A DNA stretch of 64,000 bases from Halalkalibacter urbisdiaboli (GTDB lineage: Bacteria > Bacillota > Bacilli > Bacillales > Bacillaceae_D), in NCBI RefSeq assembly GCF_002156385.1, contig NZ_MVJM01000003.1:290751-354750 (forward strand), read 5' to 3'. A program made the translations under genes and the position numbers. How positions within the stretch are numbered: position 1 is the first letter of the stretch; each line of letters begins with the position of its first letter. Positions 38,376 through 45,970 of this stretch are shown piece by piece. Below the pieces are notes generated by a model. It was given only the letters and a program-made list of their open reading frames with translations. It searched no databases and had not been told where the DNA came from.

Positions 38376-39188
38376 ATGACTAAATATTTTACGAGTGTAC
38401 TTTTGTTATTAACCCTTTTAACTGGATGTGGAAATAATCAAGCGGAGGAACCTGTCATAAAGGAACAACCCGTTATAGAAACCGAAGAAAATAACGAGAA
38501 AGTCAAAAATGATCCGATTGAAAAAATCGAAAGTAATGAACAAGATGAACAAGATAATAAAGGTCAACCGATGTATCGAATTAACACATCTAATTGGAAA
38601 ATTGAGTCATTAGTTGATAAAGATGAAAAAATAGTATTATTGACCATTGATGATGCTCCAGATACGTATTCAGTAGAAATGGCAGAAACCTTAAAACAGC
38701 TTGATGTAGAAGCGATCTTTTTTGTAAATGGACATTTTTTAAATGCCGAAGGAAAGGAGAAGTTAATTGCTATTCATGAAATGGGGTTTGAGATTGGTAA
38801 TCACACAATGAATCATTCGAATTTAAAAGAGTTGTCAAAGGAACAACAAACGCGTGAAATTGTTGAGTTAAATGATTTAATTGAAACAGTAATAGGTGAG
38901 CGCCCGCGTTTTTTTCGAGCTCCTTTTGGAGTTAACACGGATCATTCTAAACAAATAGTTAAAAATGAAGGAATGACCTTAATGAATTGGACTTACGGAT
39001 ATGACTGGGAAAAGGATTATAGAGATTCTGCGGCGCTTGCAGATATTATGGTTAGTACACCATATTTAACGGATGGTGCAAATTTGCTTATGCATGATAG
39101 GGAATGGACGAATCGAGCATTGGAATCAATTGTTAAGGGGTTAAATGAAAAGGGCTTTACAATAGCTCGTCCGTCATTAATTGAATAG
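38376..39188 (+). CDS. Lipoprotein polysaccharide deacetylase (NodB homology domain)
   Basis: 270 aa. Signal peptide with lipobox LTGC, a Glu/Asn-rich linker of about 50 residues, then a NodB domain with the catalytic motifs: TIDDAPDT (motif 1), HTMNH (motif 2 metal ligands), RAPFG (motif 3), YDW (motif 4) and LLMHD (motif 5). It would deacetylate N-acetylated sugars of peptidoglycan or another wall polymer, held at the outer membrane face. ATG 38376 follows GGGGGAAAG; an upstream ATG at 38319 lacks a ribosome site and would mask the signal peptide. The neighbouring M23 lipoprotein suggests a wall-modifying pair. Confidence 0.88.
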   Translation: MTKYFTSVLLLLTLLTGCGNNQAEEPVIKEQPVIETEENNEKVKNDPIEKIESNEQDEQDNKGQPMYRINTSNWKIESLVDKDEKIVLLTIDDAPDTYSVEMAETLKQLDVEAIFFVNGHFLNAEGKEKLIAIHEMGFEIGNHTMNHSNLKELSKEQQTREIVELNDLIETVIGERPRFFRAPFGVNTDHSKQIVKNEGMTLMNWTYGYDWEKDYRDSAALADIMVSTPYLTDGANLLMHDREWTNRALESIVKGLNEKGFTIARPSLIE

Positions 39189-39323
39189 GGATGTCTCAAA
39201 AGAAAAAAAGTGTTAGACAATGACTCCGTTTGCTACACGACCTCATCGTAGTAGCGACTTTGCTTATCGCTTCGAGGGTTTCCTAAATGGTCAAATAGAC
39301 CTTTTAGGAAACCCTCTTTTTTT
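39188..39323 (+). repeat. Intergenic repeat ending in a terminator hairpin
   Basis: Related to 26822-26954: GGGATGTCTCAAAAG at the start, core ACAATGACTCCGTTTGC (39217-39233), then a 14-bp stem GAGGGTTTCCTAAA (39274-39287) / TTTAGGAAACCCTC (39303-39316) followed by seven T. The hairpin is a good terminator for the deacetylase gene. Confidence 0.75.
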
Positions 39324-39464
39324 AGGTTTAATGAGTAGTTAGATCGGGCAAAACTTTAAAAAGATCGTTGAATCTAGATAAACAAATAAGTTAAGGCTTG
39401 TCTATATGTGTTGAAAAAAGTAGAATATAACTTTGATGACTAGTAATAGAAAGGATCGTGACCT

Positions 39465-40553
39465 ATGAAACATATATGGATTTTGATGTTTATCTTAGTA
39501 TTGCTAGGAACAGCCTGTCAACAACAAGAAGCAGCTCCTTCAGAAAATGAGAAAGTCGTACCGCAAGAAGAGAATAAAAGTGAGAATGAGAATGATAGTC
39601 TTTCGACGATTCCCGTGGACATTCACTTTGACGATGTTATGTTTCAATTAAATGATTTAATGGAAATAGTGGGTGGATCTTATGAGTTTGATGAAGTGCA
39701 TCGGACGTTAAAAATTAAGATTCATGATGATGAGTATACTCTTATAGATGGTGTAAATGTTCTTGAGAGAAATGGTGAGTTTGTACCAAGAGATGATATA
39801 TATTTTACCGCTTCACAAGAACATGAGATTGCGATGCCAGTAAGCTTCATTGAGCATGGTTTACAACTTCCGCTCTCTTATAAAGAGGACGTTGCTGAAT
39901 TTCAATGGTTTGGTCCAACAGAGAAAGTGGGGGGGCCCCCAGCTTCTTTTGGGTTCGAGGAATGGGATGTAGAACGTATGGTAGACTATTTATCCTTCCT
40001 TGAAAAGCCAATCAAAGATGCAACAGTGAGTACCATTCCGAGCCATTTACCAGGAGCTCCTCGTGAGTATAGAAATGGGTATCATGAGGGGATTGATTGG
40101 TACGACTTCGCTTCAGGTGGAAACATTAATACAGATACACCGATATACGCAATGGCTGATGGGGTTGTAGTCCGTGTAGATCATGACTATGTAGAATATG
40201 AGTCACCTGAAGAGCGTGACAAAGATCTTATGCTTACTTCCGAGATAGGAGAAACGCCTGAATATATATTTGACCGCCTACGTGGAAGGCAGGTTTGGGT
40301 TCAGTATCCGCATGGGGTGATGAATCGCTTTGCTCATTTAGATTCTATACCAGAAGATATTAAAGTTGGTGATCGTGTAAATTCAGAAACCATTATCGGT
40401 TATGTAGGTAACTCAGGTACAAGTGATGCCGTGAATAATAAGGAAACGGCAGGGCTGCATCTGCATCAGGATTTACTCATTTATGGTGAGCTATTTTGGA
40501 AACCACTTAGCCAGGAGGAAGTAAGAGAAGTTCTAGTGCAAATTTGGGAATAA
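39465..40553 (+). CDS. Lipoprotein M23-family metallopeptidase
   Basis: 362 aa. Signal peptide ending GTAC at the putative lipid-attachment cysteine (residue about 18; the -3 residue is Gly, so the lipobox is slightly atypical). The first domain (about 45-150) resembles the copper-amine-oxidase-N-like beta module common in Bacillus exoproteins. The C-terminal domain (about 190-355) is M23/LytM: HEGIDW supplies the first zinc ligands and LHLHQD the last. There is an unusually long insertion between them (SPEERDKDL... to RGRQVWVQY). A peptidoglycan endopeptidase or a regulator of one is likely. AAAGGATCG lies before the ATG. Confidence 0.87.
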   Translation: MKHIWILMFILVLLGTACQQQEAAPSENEKVVPQEENKSENENDSLSTIPVDIHFDDVMFQLNDLMEIVGGSYEFDEVHRTLKIKIHDDEYTLIDGVNVLERNGEFVPRDDIYFTASQEHEIAMPVSFIEHGLQLPLSYKEDVAEFQWFGPTEKVGGPPASFGFEEWDVERMVDYLSFLEKPIKDATVSTIPSHLPGAPREYRNGYHEGIDWYDFASGGNINTDTPIYAMADGVVVRVDHDYVEYESPEERDKDLMLTSEIGETPEYIFDRLRGRQVWVQYPHGVMNRFAHLDSIPEDIKVGDRVNSETIIGYVGNSGTSDAVNNKETAGLHLHQDLLIYGELFWKPLSQEEVREVLVQIWE

Positions 40554-40691
40554 AGTAAAATTAAAAAAAGTTTCGACAATAGCCGCGAGAATGTTACAAC
40601 CTTTTACAAGTGGATTTATGATAAGCTAAATTTGTTCATCCATTATGAAGTATGAAGTGTTATGAAGTTTTTCAGGTGGAGGGTTAAAGAA

Positions 40692-41138
40692 ATGGATAAA
40701 TCAGAACTACTTGATGAGTTGCGTCTTGAAGTTGGGACAGTTCCTGATTATGCACAAACATTGCATGATTTTTACGTAGGAATTGTTGAAAAACTGATTA
40801 ATCGAATGAGCGATCGTTTCACAGTCTGTCTATACGAAACCACAGACAAAGCTTTTGTGTTAAAAGTTTGCGCTGGAACGGGTAAAATTAAAAAATATGT
40901 AGCATTTGGGCAGGATTCGTTAAGCATTGCAGCTATTCGAGGAGGCTTGTACTTCAGACAAAACAAATACTTCCAATTTCTTTACATGCCTTTCTACTAT
41001 CAGCATCACCTTAAAGGACAATTGGTGTTTCAAGTCCCGAAAGATTTGTATAGAATAACAGAGGATGATCTTGTCTTCGTAAAAGAGGTTTGTCATTTTA
41101 TTGAAGCCCAGTATAAACGTTATATGCTGAACTACTAA
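40692..41138 (+). CDS. GAF-like domain protein of unknown function
   Basis: 148 aa, single domain. The pattern FTVCLYETTDKAFVLKVCAG...LSIAAIRGG... and a closing helix (TEDDLVFVKEVCHFIEAQY) fit a small GAF-type sensory domain; this is a resemblance, not a firm assignment. No output domain and no membrane segment. ATG 40692 follows AGGTGGAGGG. It lies just before the sr1 locus. Confidence 0.65.
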   Translation: MDKSELLDELRLEVGTVPDYAQTLHDFYVGIVEKLINRMSDRFTVCLYETTDKAFVLKVCAGTGKIKKYVAFGQDSLSIAAIRGGLYFRQNKYFQFLYMPFYYQHHLKGQLVFQVPKDLYRITEDDLVFVKEVCHFIEAQYKRYMLNY

Positions 41139-41140
41139 TA

Positions 41141-41168
41141 ACAGTCTAAGACATTAGGCTGTTTTTTT
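41141..41168 (+). terminator. Terminator after the GAF-like gene
   Basis: ACAGTCTAA / TTAGGCTGT (one G-T pair), 4-nt loop, seven T. Confidence 0.85.
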
Positions 41169-41185
41169 GTTTTTGAATAATTTAA

Positions 41186-41233
41186 TAAGACATACTATTT
41201 AGTGTTGACAATGATAATGTGACATATTATTAT
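41186..41233 (+). promoter_or_regulatory. sr1 promoter with two CcpN-like operators
   Basis: TTGACA (41205-41210), 17-bp spacer, TATTAT (41228-41233): near-ideal sigma-A promoter. TGTGACATATT (41218-41228), lying between -35 and -10, matches the CcpN operator TRTGHYATAYW at every position. TAAGACATACT (41186-41196) matches with one mismatch, 32 bp upstream. In B. subtilis CcpN represses sr1, gapB and pckA on glucose. The match to CcpN is by consensus recall. Confidence 0.68.
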
Positions 41234-41283
41234 TAGATTAAAGATGAAACGTTTACATTATATTAGCAAAGGGGTTGTCATAA

Positions 41284-41403
41284 ATGGGAACGATAGTTTG
41301 TCAAACATGTAATAAGCCGATTGTGTTTTTTGAAGGAGATAAAGTGACGAAGCTTTATGCAGAAGCTAATACATGTAAACGTTGTCAAGAAAAAACGAAA
41401 TAA
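41284..41403 (+). CDS. sr1P: SR1P, GapA-binding small peptide
   Basis: 39-aa peptide beginning MGTIVCQTCNKP, with a CxxC pair near the N-terminus and a second CxxC (TCKRCQ) near the C-terminus, consistent with a small zinc-ribbon-like fold. SR1P of B. subtilis opens the same way and has the same length; it binds glyceraldehyde-3-phosphate dehydrogenase GapA and promotes its association with RNase J1. AAAGGGG lies 9 bases before the ATG. Encoded within the SR1 RNA; rnjA, the partner nuclease, is also in this window. Confidence 0.87.
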   Translation: MGTIVCQTCNKPIVFFEGDKVTKLYAEANTCKRCQEKTK

Positions 41404-41410
41404 AAGAAAA

Positions 41411-41450
41411 AAAGATGAGTGACTTTACATAGTCACTCATCTTTTTTTTT
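41411..41450. terminator. Bidirectional terminator between sr1 and speA
   Basis: Perfect 14-bp stem AAAGATGAGTGACT / AGTCACTCATCTTT around TTACAT, with a long T run on the plus strand and A-rich left flank. Ends sr1 and the leftward speA. Confidence 0.93.
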
Positions 41451-42922
41451 TATCGGATGGCCTGTCGTTCTTTAATGACTCTAAGAGTTTTAAATGTAGG
41501 GTCTTCTGGACCTTGTACGGGCAAACCGACATTTAAGTTTTCTTTAATGTAAGCAAGATTTTCTTCAGAAATGACTTCACCTGGTATTAAAATCGGTATA
41601 CCTGGTGGGTAAACCATAACAAATTCAGCGATGATTCGACCAGCTGATTCGGAAAATGGAATTGTCTCCGTCTCAGCATAAAATGCATCGCGAGGTGATA
41701 AGGCGAGTGTCGGAATATTTGGAACGTAAATAGAAGTTGGCTTCTGCTCATCTGAAGCAGGATGTTCAAGTGCTAATTGAGACAATGCATCTACAAGTAA
41801 GGACATTTTTTCCGTAGAATCACCTATTGAAACAATACAAAGTATGTTATATAAATCTGATAATTCAACTTCAATGTTGTATCTTTCTCTTAACCAGACT
41901 TCCGCATCATATCCCGTTATTCCAAGTCCTTTTATCGAGATAATCAGCTTCGTAGGATCAAGATCATAAGTTGCTTTAGTACCTAGTATTTCTTTACCAA
42001 CACAAGACAGTCCATTTATATCATTGATACGCTCTCTCGTTTCATTAGCAATCGTAATAGTTTTAGAAATTAGTGCTTTACCTTTTGTAGCAAGTTGTTT
42101 CCGTGCGACATCCAGTGAAGATAAAAGGATATAGGAGGTTGAGGTCGTTGTAAGCATACTAATGATCGATTGGACACGTTTTGCTGATACAAGTCCTTCT
42201 TTGACATTTAATACTGAACTCTGAGTCAATGAACCACCTAGTTTGTGTACACTTGTCGCAGCCATATCAGCACCAGCTTGCATAGCTGATAGAGGTAGCT
42301 CATCATGGAAGTGAATATGAACTCCATGTGCTTCATCTACGAGTACAGGAATATGGTAGGAATGAGCTAGTTCAACGATTTTTTCTAAATTGCCTGCAAT
42401 ACCAAAATAGGTAGGGTTTATAACGACGAGCCCTTTTGCATCTGGATGAGTTGCTAATGCCTTCTCAACAGAATCGGTTGTAATTCCGTGGGAGATTCCT
42501 AAATTAGGGTCAATCTCCGGATGAATAAATATCGGTGTTGCCCCAGAAAAGATAATGGCAGACATAATTGATTTATGAACGTTTCGTGGGACGATGATTT
42601 TATCACCAGGACTACATACAGACATAATCATAGTTATAATTGCACCACTTGTTCCTTGTACAGAAAAAAAGGTATGATCTGCACCGAAGGCTTCTGCCGC
42701 TAATTCTTGGGCTTCTCTAATAATTCCGTGGGGATGATGTAAATCATCTAAAGGTGCAATGTTAATTAAGTCAATCGAAAGCGCATTGTCTCCAATAAAT
42801 GATCTGAATTCAGGGTCCATACCATTGCCTCTTTTATGACCTGGAATATGGAATTGAATCGGTTGTTTTTCAGCATGCTCTCGCACACCTGTAAACAAAG
42901 GTGTTAGATTTTGTCGCGACAA
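41450..42922 (-). CDS. speA: Arginine decarboxylase (Orn/Lys/Arg decarboxylase family)
   Basis: PLP enzyme converting arginine to agmatine, first step of polyamine synthesis in Bacilli. TTG 42922 has GAGGTGA 5 bases upstream and gives 490 aa, exactly the B. subtilis SpeA length, opening MSRQNLTPLFTGV. Upstream ATGs have no ribosome site. Motifs: FHIPGHKRGNGMDPEF, then FSVQGTSGAI (PLP phosphate), VDEAHGVH, and the Schiff-base lysine in SVHKLGGSLTQSS (about 232). The C-terminal OKR domain holds YPPGIPILIPGE. Promoter TTTGCA-17-TATACT precedes it. Confidence 0.93.
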   Translation of the reverse strand: MSRQNLTPLFTGVREHAEKQPIQFHIPGHKRGNGMDPEFRSFIGDNALSIDLINIAPLDDLHHPHGIIREAQELAAEAFGADHTFFSVQGTSGAIITMIMSVCSPGDKIIVPRNVHKSIMSAIIFSGATPIFIHPEIDPNLGISHGITTDSVEKALATHPDAKGLVVINPTYFGIAGNLEKIVELAHSYHIPVLVDEAHGVHIHFHDELPLSAMQAGADMAATSVHKLGGSLTQSSVLNVKEGLVSAKRVQSIISMLTTTSTSYILLSSLDVARKQLATKGKALISKTITIANETRERINDINGLSCVGKEILGTKATYDLDPTKLIISIKGLGITGYDAEVWLRERYNIEVELSDLYNILCIVSIGDSTEKMSLLVDALSQLALEHPASDEQKPTSIYVPNIPTLALSPRDAFYAETETIPFSESAGRIIAEFVMVYPPGIPILIPGEVISEENLAYIKENLNVGLPVQGPEDPTFKTLRVIKERQAIR

Positions 42923-42977
42923 CAGGGTCACCTCATTTATCATAAAATACTTGTCTCTTTTTATTAAAACAAAATTG

Positions 42978-43006
42978 AGTATAACAAATTTGTTCCTCAC
43001 TGCAAA
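42978..43006 (-). promoter_or_regulatory. Candidate promoter of speA
   Basis: On the minus strand: TTTGCA (43006-43001), 17 bp, TATACT (42983-42978) with an extended TG motif. About 56 bp before the TTG start. Confidence 0.6.
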
Positions 43007-43032
43007 GATAGAAATTGAAATAATCAACCGAA

Positions 43033-43291
43033 GCCACTGAAAAAGATCTTGAAAGTTACACTAGGAAGCAGCAATAGCTCCACACGTTGCTCGCCCTGCT
43101 ATGAGAAACCCACTCATAGCGAGGCCACTGAAAAACTACTTCTTGTAACTCAAAGAAGAAGTAATGGCTTTGCACGTTGCGCGCATTGCTATGAGAAAAC
43201 CACTCATATAAAGGCTTTCAAAACCTAGGCAACGGCTCCGCACATTACTTAAAGGGCACTGAAAAAGGGAAACCCACCCTTTTTCAGTGCC
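43033..43291. repeat. Tandem intergenic repeat, two units of about 91 bp plus a partial unit and hairpin
   Basis: Units begin GCCACTGAAAAA at 43033 and 43124. Each then carries a core (GCAATAGCTCCACACGTTGC at 43071; GTAATGGCTTTGCACGTTGC at 43161) and TGCTATGAGAAA..CCACTCATA. A partial third unit holds GCAACGGCTCCGCACATTAC (43230). The array ends in a perfect hairpin, GGCACTGAAAAAGGG pairing with CCCTTTTTCAGTGCC (43254-43291), almost the same as at 22329. It fills much of the 462-bp gap between speA and the nitronate monooxygenase gene. Confidence 0.8.
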
Positions 43292-43384
43292 CACAATCAA
43301 CCTTGTTTTTTAGTGAATATTGAATGAGAGTAGACTGGCTGAACGGTTAGATATGAGCTAGTATAGACTAAGGAGGACAAAAAC

Positions 43385-44347
43385 ATGTGGGAAACAAAAA
43401 TAACGTCATTGTTAGGAATAACCTTTCCGATCGTACAAGGGGGGCTTGCTTATTTGGCCTACTCTAATCTTGCTGCTGCAGTATCTAATTCAGGAGGGTT
43501 AGGACAAATAACAGCGATGTCTTTAGAATCACCAGAGGAACTGAGAAAAGAAATTAAACTCGTTCGCCAAAAAACAGCTAAGCCGTTTGGTGTTAACTTT
43601 GCAATAGGTCAGCATGGTCGCCCTTTTGAACATATGCTTGATGTGGCAATAGAGGAGAACGTTCCTGTTATAACGGTAACAGGGGGAAATCCAACCCCAT
43701 TGTTTAAAAGGTTAAAAGGAACTAATATTAAAACGCTTGTTTTAGTTGCGGAAAAAAGACAGGCTCAAAAGGCAGAGGAGTTAGGGGCAGATGCAGTTAT
43801 TGTCGTCGGTCACGAAGGTGGTGGACATTTAGGGCGTTCTGATACCGGTTCGATTGTGCTAATCCCTCAAATAGTAGATGCTATATCAATTCCTGTGATT
43901 GCTTCAGGAGGCATTGCAGATGGTCGAGGGGTAATGGCAGCTTTTGCATTAGGGGCGGATGGCGTTGAAATGGGGACTCGCTTTATAGCAACAACGGAAT
44001 GTGTTCATGCTCACCAGCATTATAGAGATCACATTCTAGCAGCAAGTGAGGAAGACACTGTAGTCATTAAAAAGTCTCTTGGTACACCTGCTCGTGCTCT
44101 TCGAACAAATTGGACAGAGAAGATCATCAACCTTGAAAGAGAGTTAAAGAATCCAACCTTTGAAGATTTAAAGCCCTATATAACAGCAGCTGTTAATAAA
44201 GCATTTATCCATGAAGGTGATCGTTCTAGAGAGCTTGGTTGGGCCGGACAGGTCGTAGGAAGAATTCATGATATTCCAAGTGTTGAAGAATTATTTAAAA
44301 GGATTGAAACCGAATGTAAGGTGATTCAACAAAGATGGGGCAAATAA
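43385..44347 (+). CDS. Nitronate monooxygenase / FabK-like FMN enzyme
   Basis: 320-aa TIM-barrel flavoprotein of the 2-nitropropane dioxygenase family. FMN-binding features: PIVQGGLAYLA near the N-terminus, VVGHEGGGHLGR (about 139) with the histidines typical of the NMO/FabK group, and ASGGIADGRGV...GADGVEMGTRF (about 175-200). Likely oxidises nitronates; a FabK-type enoyl-ACP reductase is less likely as no fatty-acid gene is adjacent. AAGGAGG lies 10 bases before the ATG. Confidence 0.82.
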   Translation: MWETKITSLLGITFPIVQGGLAYLAYSNLAAAVSNSGGLGQITAMSLESPEELRKEIKLVRQKTAKPFGVNFAIGQHGRPFEHMLDVAIEENVPVITVTGGNPTPLFKRLKGTNIKTLVLVAEKRQAQKAEELGADAVIVVGHEGGGHLGRSDTGSIVLIPQIVDAISIPVIASGGIADGRGVMAAFALGADGVEMGTRFIATTECVHAHQHYRDHILAASEEDTVVIKKSLGTPARALRTNWTEKIINLERELKNPTFEDLKPYITAAVNKAFIHEGDRSRELGWAGQVVGRIHDIPSVEELFKRIETECKVIQQRWGK

Positions 44348-44364
44348 AATAAAGGAGCTAAATG

Positions 44365-44649
44365 ATGGACATCTATTTACCTATATCATATGAGTGGTCA
44401 AAGGAAGAAGTGATTGATGTTGTTCATTTTTTTGATGGAATTGAACTAGCAAATACGAAAGGGATTGAGCGTGAAAAACTTCTTTCTCTATACAGAAGAT
44501 TTAAAGAAATCGTTCCGAGTAAAAGTGAGGAAAAGCAAATATTTAAGCAAATTGATAGTGATTTTGGTTTTTCTTGTTATCATACAATAAAAAAAGCGAA
44601 AGAAGAGGAGGGAAAGAAAATCATCAAAATAGAAAAAAATAAGGGCTAA
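44365..44649 (+). CDS. yktA: YktA, UPF0223 family protein
   Basis: 94-aa protein of unknown function. Characteristic stretches [16 protein letters not shown] and [18 protein letters not shown] match the UPF0223/YktA family (about 89 aa in B. subtilis). Start: ATG 44365 is 7 bases after AGGAG, ATG 44362 only 4; the former is preferred, but they differ by one residue. 17 bp after the NMO gene, so possibly co-transcribed. Next to yktB as in B. subtilis. Confidence 0.88.
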   Translation: MDIYLPISYEWSKEEVIDVVHFFDGIELANTKGIEREKLLSLYRRFKEIVPSKSEEKQIFKQIDSDFGFSCYHTIKKAKEEEGKKIIKIEKNKG

Positions 44650-44657
44650 GCGCTGGA

Positions 44658-44686
44658 GAGGCTCGACAATTAGTTTGCCGAGCCTC
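44658..44686. terminator. Hairpin between converging yktA and yktB
   Basis: GAGGCTCG / CGAGCCTC 8-bp stem with a 13-nt loop containing further weak pairing. No long T run on either side. Confidence 0.55.
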
Positions 44687-44693
44687 ATAACGA

Positions 44694-45347
44694 TTAAAAG
44701 TTTTGAGTAGAAGGTACAGCTGATTGCTGTGCTTCTTGATATAATGGTAAAACTGTTTCATAAACTTCTTCAATTTTGGCAAGGAGCTTGTCTCCATTTG
44801 AAAGAAGTGGGTCATGTCGATCGAGATGGATTCCGCATAGTAACTCTGCTTTTTTCACATCACGTAAACGTTCGAACATAGAAGCTAATTGTTGAACAGT
44901 TAACTCATCATGCTTAAGAGCATCCGGCTTCATATGATCAATTGACCAAACAAATTCGCTAGGAATAAGCTTGGACCATTTCTCTACATCAGAAAGTAGC
45001 CTCTCACCAAATACACCTTTTGCCTGCGCTTCGTAAATAACAGCAAACCATATAAATAAGTGTGACCCAAAAAGCCCAACTTGAAAGTGAGGGAGCATTT
45101 TATACCCTCGTTTATTGTTTGCAAAAGCTACCCACGTATCATTTGGGGGGTTCACTTTACGTCTCGCGTGTTTAGCAATATGAGGAAAAATTTCATCCCC
45201 GGTTAAAACAGCTAAGCTTGGAACAATATGTTTAGATATCGCTTCAAATTTGGGTTGAATCCGTTCTTGAATTGCCTTCATTCTCGGTTCTAAACCTTCG
45301 ATAGCAAACACATCAAAATCCTGTTGTGTAAAACCTTCAAATGTCAT
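44694..45347 (-). CDS. yktB: YktB, UPF0637 family protein
   Basis: 217-aa soluble protein of unknown function; B. subtilis YktB is about 212 aa. It opens [20 protein letters not shown] and contains [18 protein letters not shown], both strongly family-like. GGAGCTG lies upstream of the ATG. Gene order yktA-yktB (converging) is conserved. Confidence 0.9.
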   Translation of the reverse strand: MTFEGFTQQDFDVFAIEGLEPRMKAIQERIQPKFEAISKHIVPSLAVLTGDEIFPHIAKHARRKVNPPNDTWVAFANNKRGYKMLPHFQVGLFGSHLFIWFAVIYEAQAKGVFGERLLSDVEKWSKLIPSEFVWSIDHMKPDALKHDELTVQQLASMFERLRDVKKAELLCGIHLDRHDPLLSNGDKLLAKIEEVYETVLPLYQEAQQSAVPSTQNF

Positions 45348-45470
45348 TTGTAACAGCTCCTATCAAAACTCGGTAGTTCTATCCTATCATAATTTACCCG
45401 ATCGATCCCTTGAAATGCTCTACACTAAAAAGTTGTAAAAAAATCATCGAATAAGGAAGAAATTGTTTTA

Positions 45471-45499
45471 TTCCAATTACGACATACATATGCTATAAT
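45471..45499 (+). promoter_or_regulatory. Extended -10 promoter for the YkzI-like gene
   Basis: TTCCAA, 17-bp spacer, TGC-TATAAT (45491-45499). The TGN extension can offset the weak -35. Confidence 0.5.
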
Positions 45500-45579
45500 A
45501 ATATCACATCATAATTCTGAAAATTTCGTCAATGTTACCGGTAGTAAAGAGACCTATATAGATAAAGGAGTGTATGGGT

Positions 45580-45771
45580 ATGGAACAAGTAATTCAAACT
45601 TTTAAAAGAAGTGAACGCGAAAGAAGACTTCCGGTTTTACGACTTGAAATGAACTATGAGCTAGCTACTCTTCATGATGCGATGTTAGCCGAGGATTTAG
45701 ATATGATGAAACAATGTAAAGAGAAACTTGAAAGGCTTCGTGTAGAATTAATTCAACTTGAAGGTCTATAA
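45580..45771 (+). CDS. Small YkzI-like helical protein
   Basis: 63 aa, highly charged and apparently all helix: RSERERRLPVLRLEMNYELA, then a C-terminal leucine-rich heptad stretch (KLERLRVELIQLEGL) suggesting a coiled coil. ATG 45580 is 9 bases after AGGAG; an ATG at 45574 is only 3 away. Position between yktB and the inositol-phosphatase gene corresponds to B. subtilis ykzI; the family name is from position and size. Function unknown. Confidence 0.68.
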   Translation: MEQVIQTFKRSERERRLPVLRLEMNYELATLHDAMLAEDLDMMKQCKEKLERLRVELIQLEGL

Positions 45772-45785
45772 AGAAAAATATTATG

Positions 45786-45819
45786 AAAGCGCAGTCATAA
45801 TGGTGTACTGTGCTTTTTT
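45786..45819 (+). terminator. Terminator after the YkzI-like gene
   Basis: AAAGCGCAGT (45786-45795) pairs with ACTGTGCTTT (45807-45816; one G-T pair), T run. Confidence 0.8.
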
Positions 45820-45970
45820 ATTTGCGTTTACATGAAATTCTAGTGCCTTTCTAGCAAGAGATGCAATATGAAGTTTTCTCATGAAATCACAAAAGTTTTC
45901 ATTACTAATAGATTATGTCATAATAGGAAAAAGGGAAAATTTGCTTAAAATCACCTTAGGGGGCAAAAAC

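Larger units (their letters stand above)
41240..41450 (+). ncRNA. sr1: SR1-type dual-function small RNA (about 205-210 nt)
   Basis: The predicted transcript runs from the promoter at 41205-41233 to the terminator at 41411-41450, close to the 205 nt of B. subtilis SR1. It contains the SR1P open frame and lies directly next to speA, downstream of pdhD and slp, as in B. subtilis. SR1 base-pairs with ahrC mRNA there. Pairing in this organism cannot be tested without the ahrC sequence. The 5' end is estimated. Confidence 0.72.

Noticed and set aside
43033-43291. Small gene or tRNA in the speA upstream gap
   Set aside because: No cloverleaf, and no frame with a ribosome site; the stretch is explained by repeats and a hairpin.
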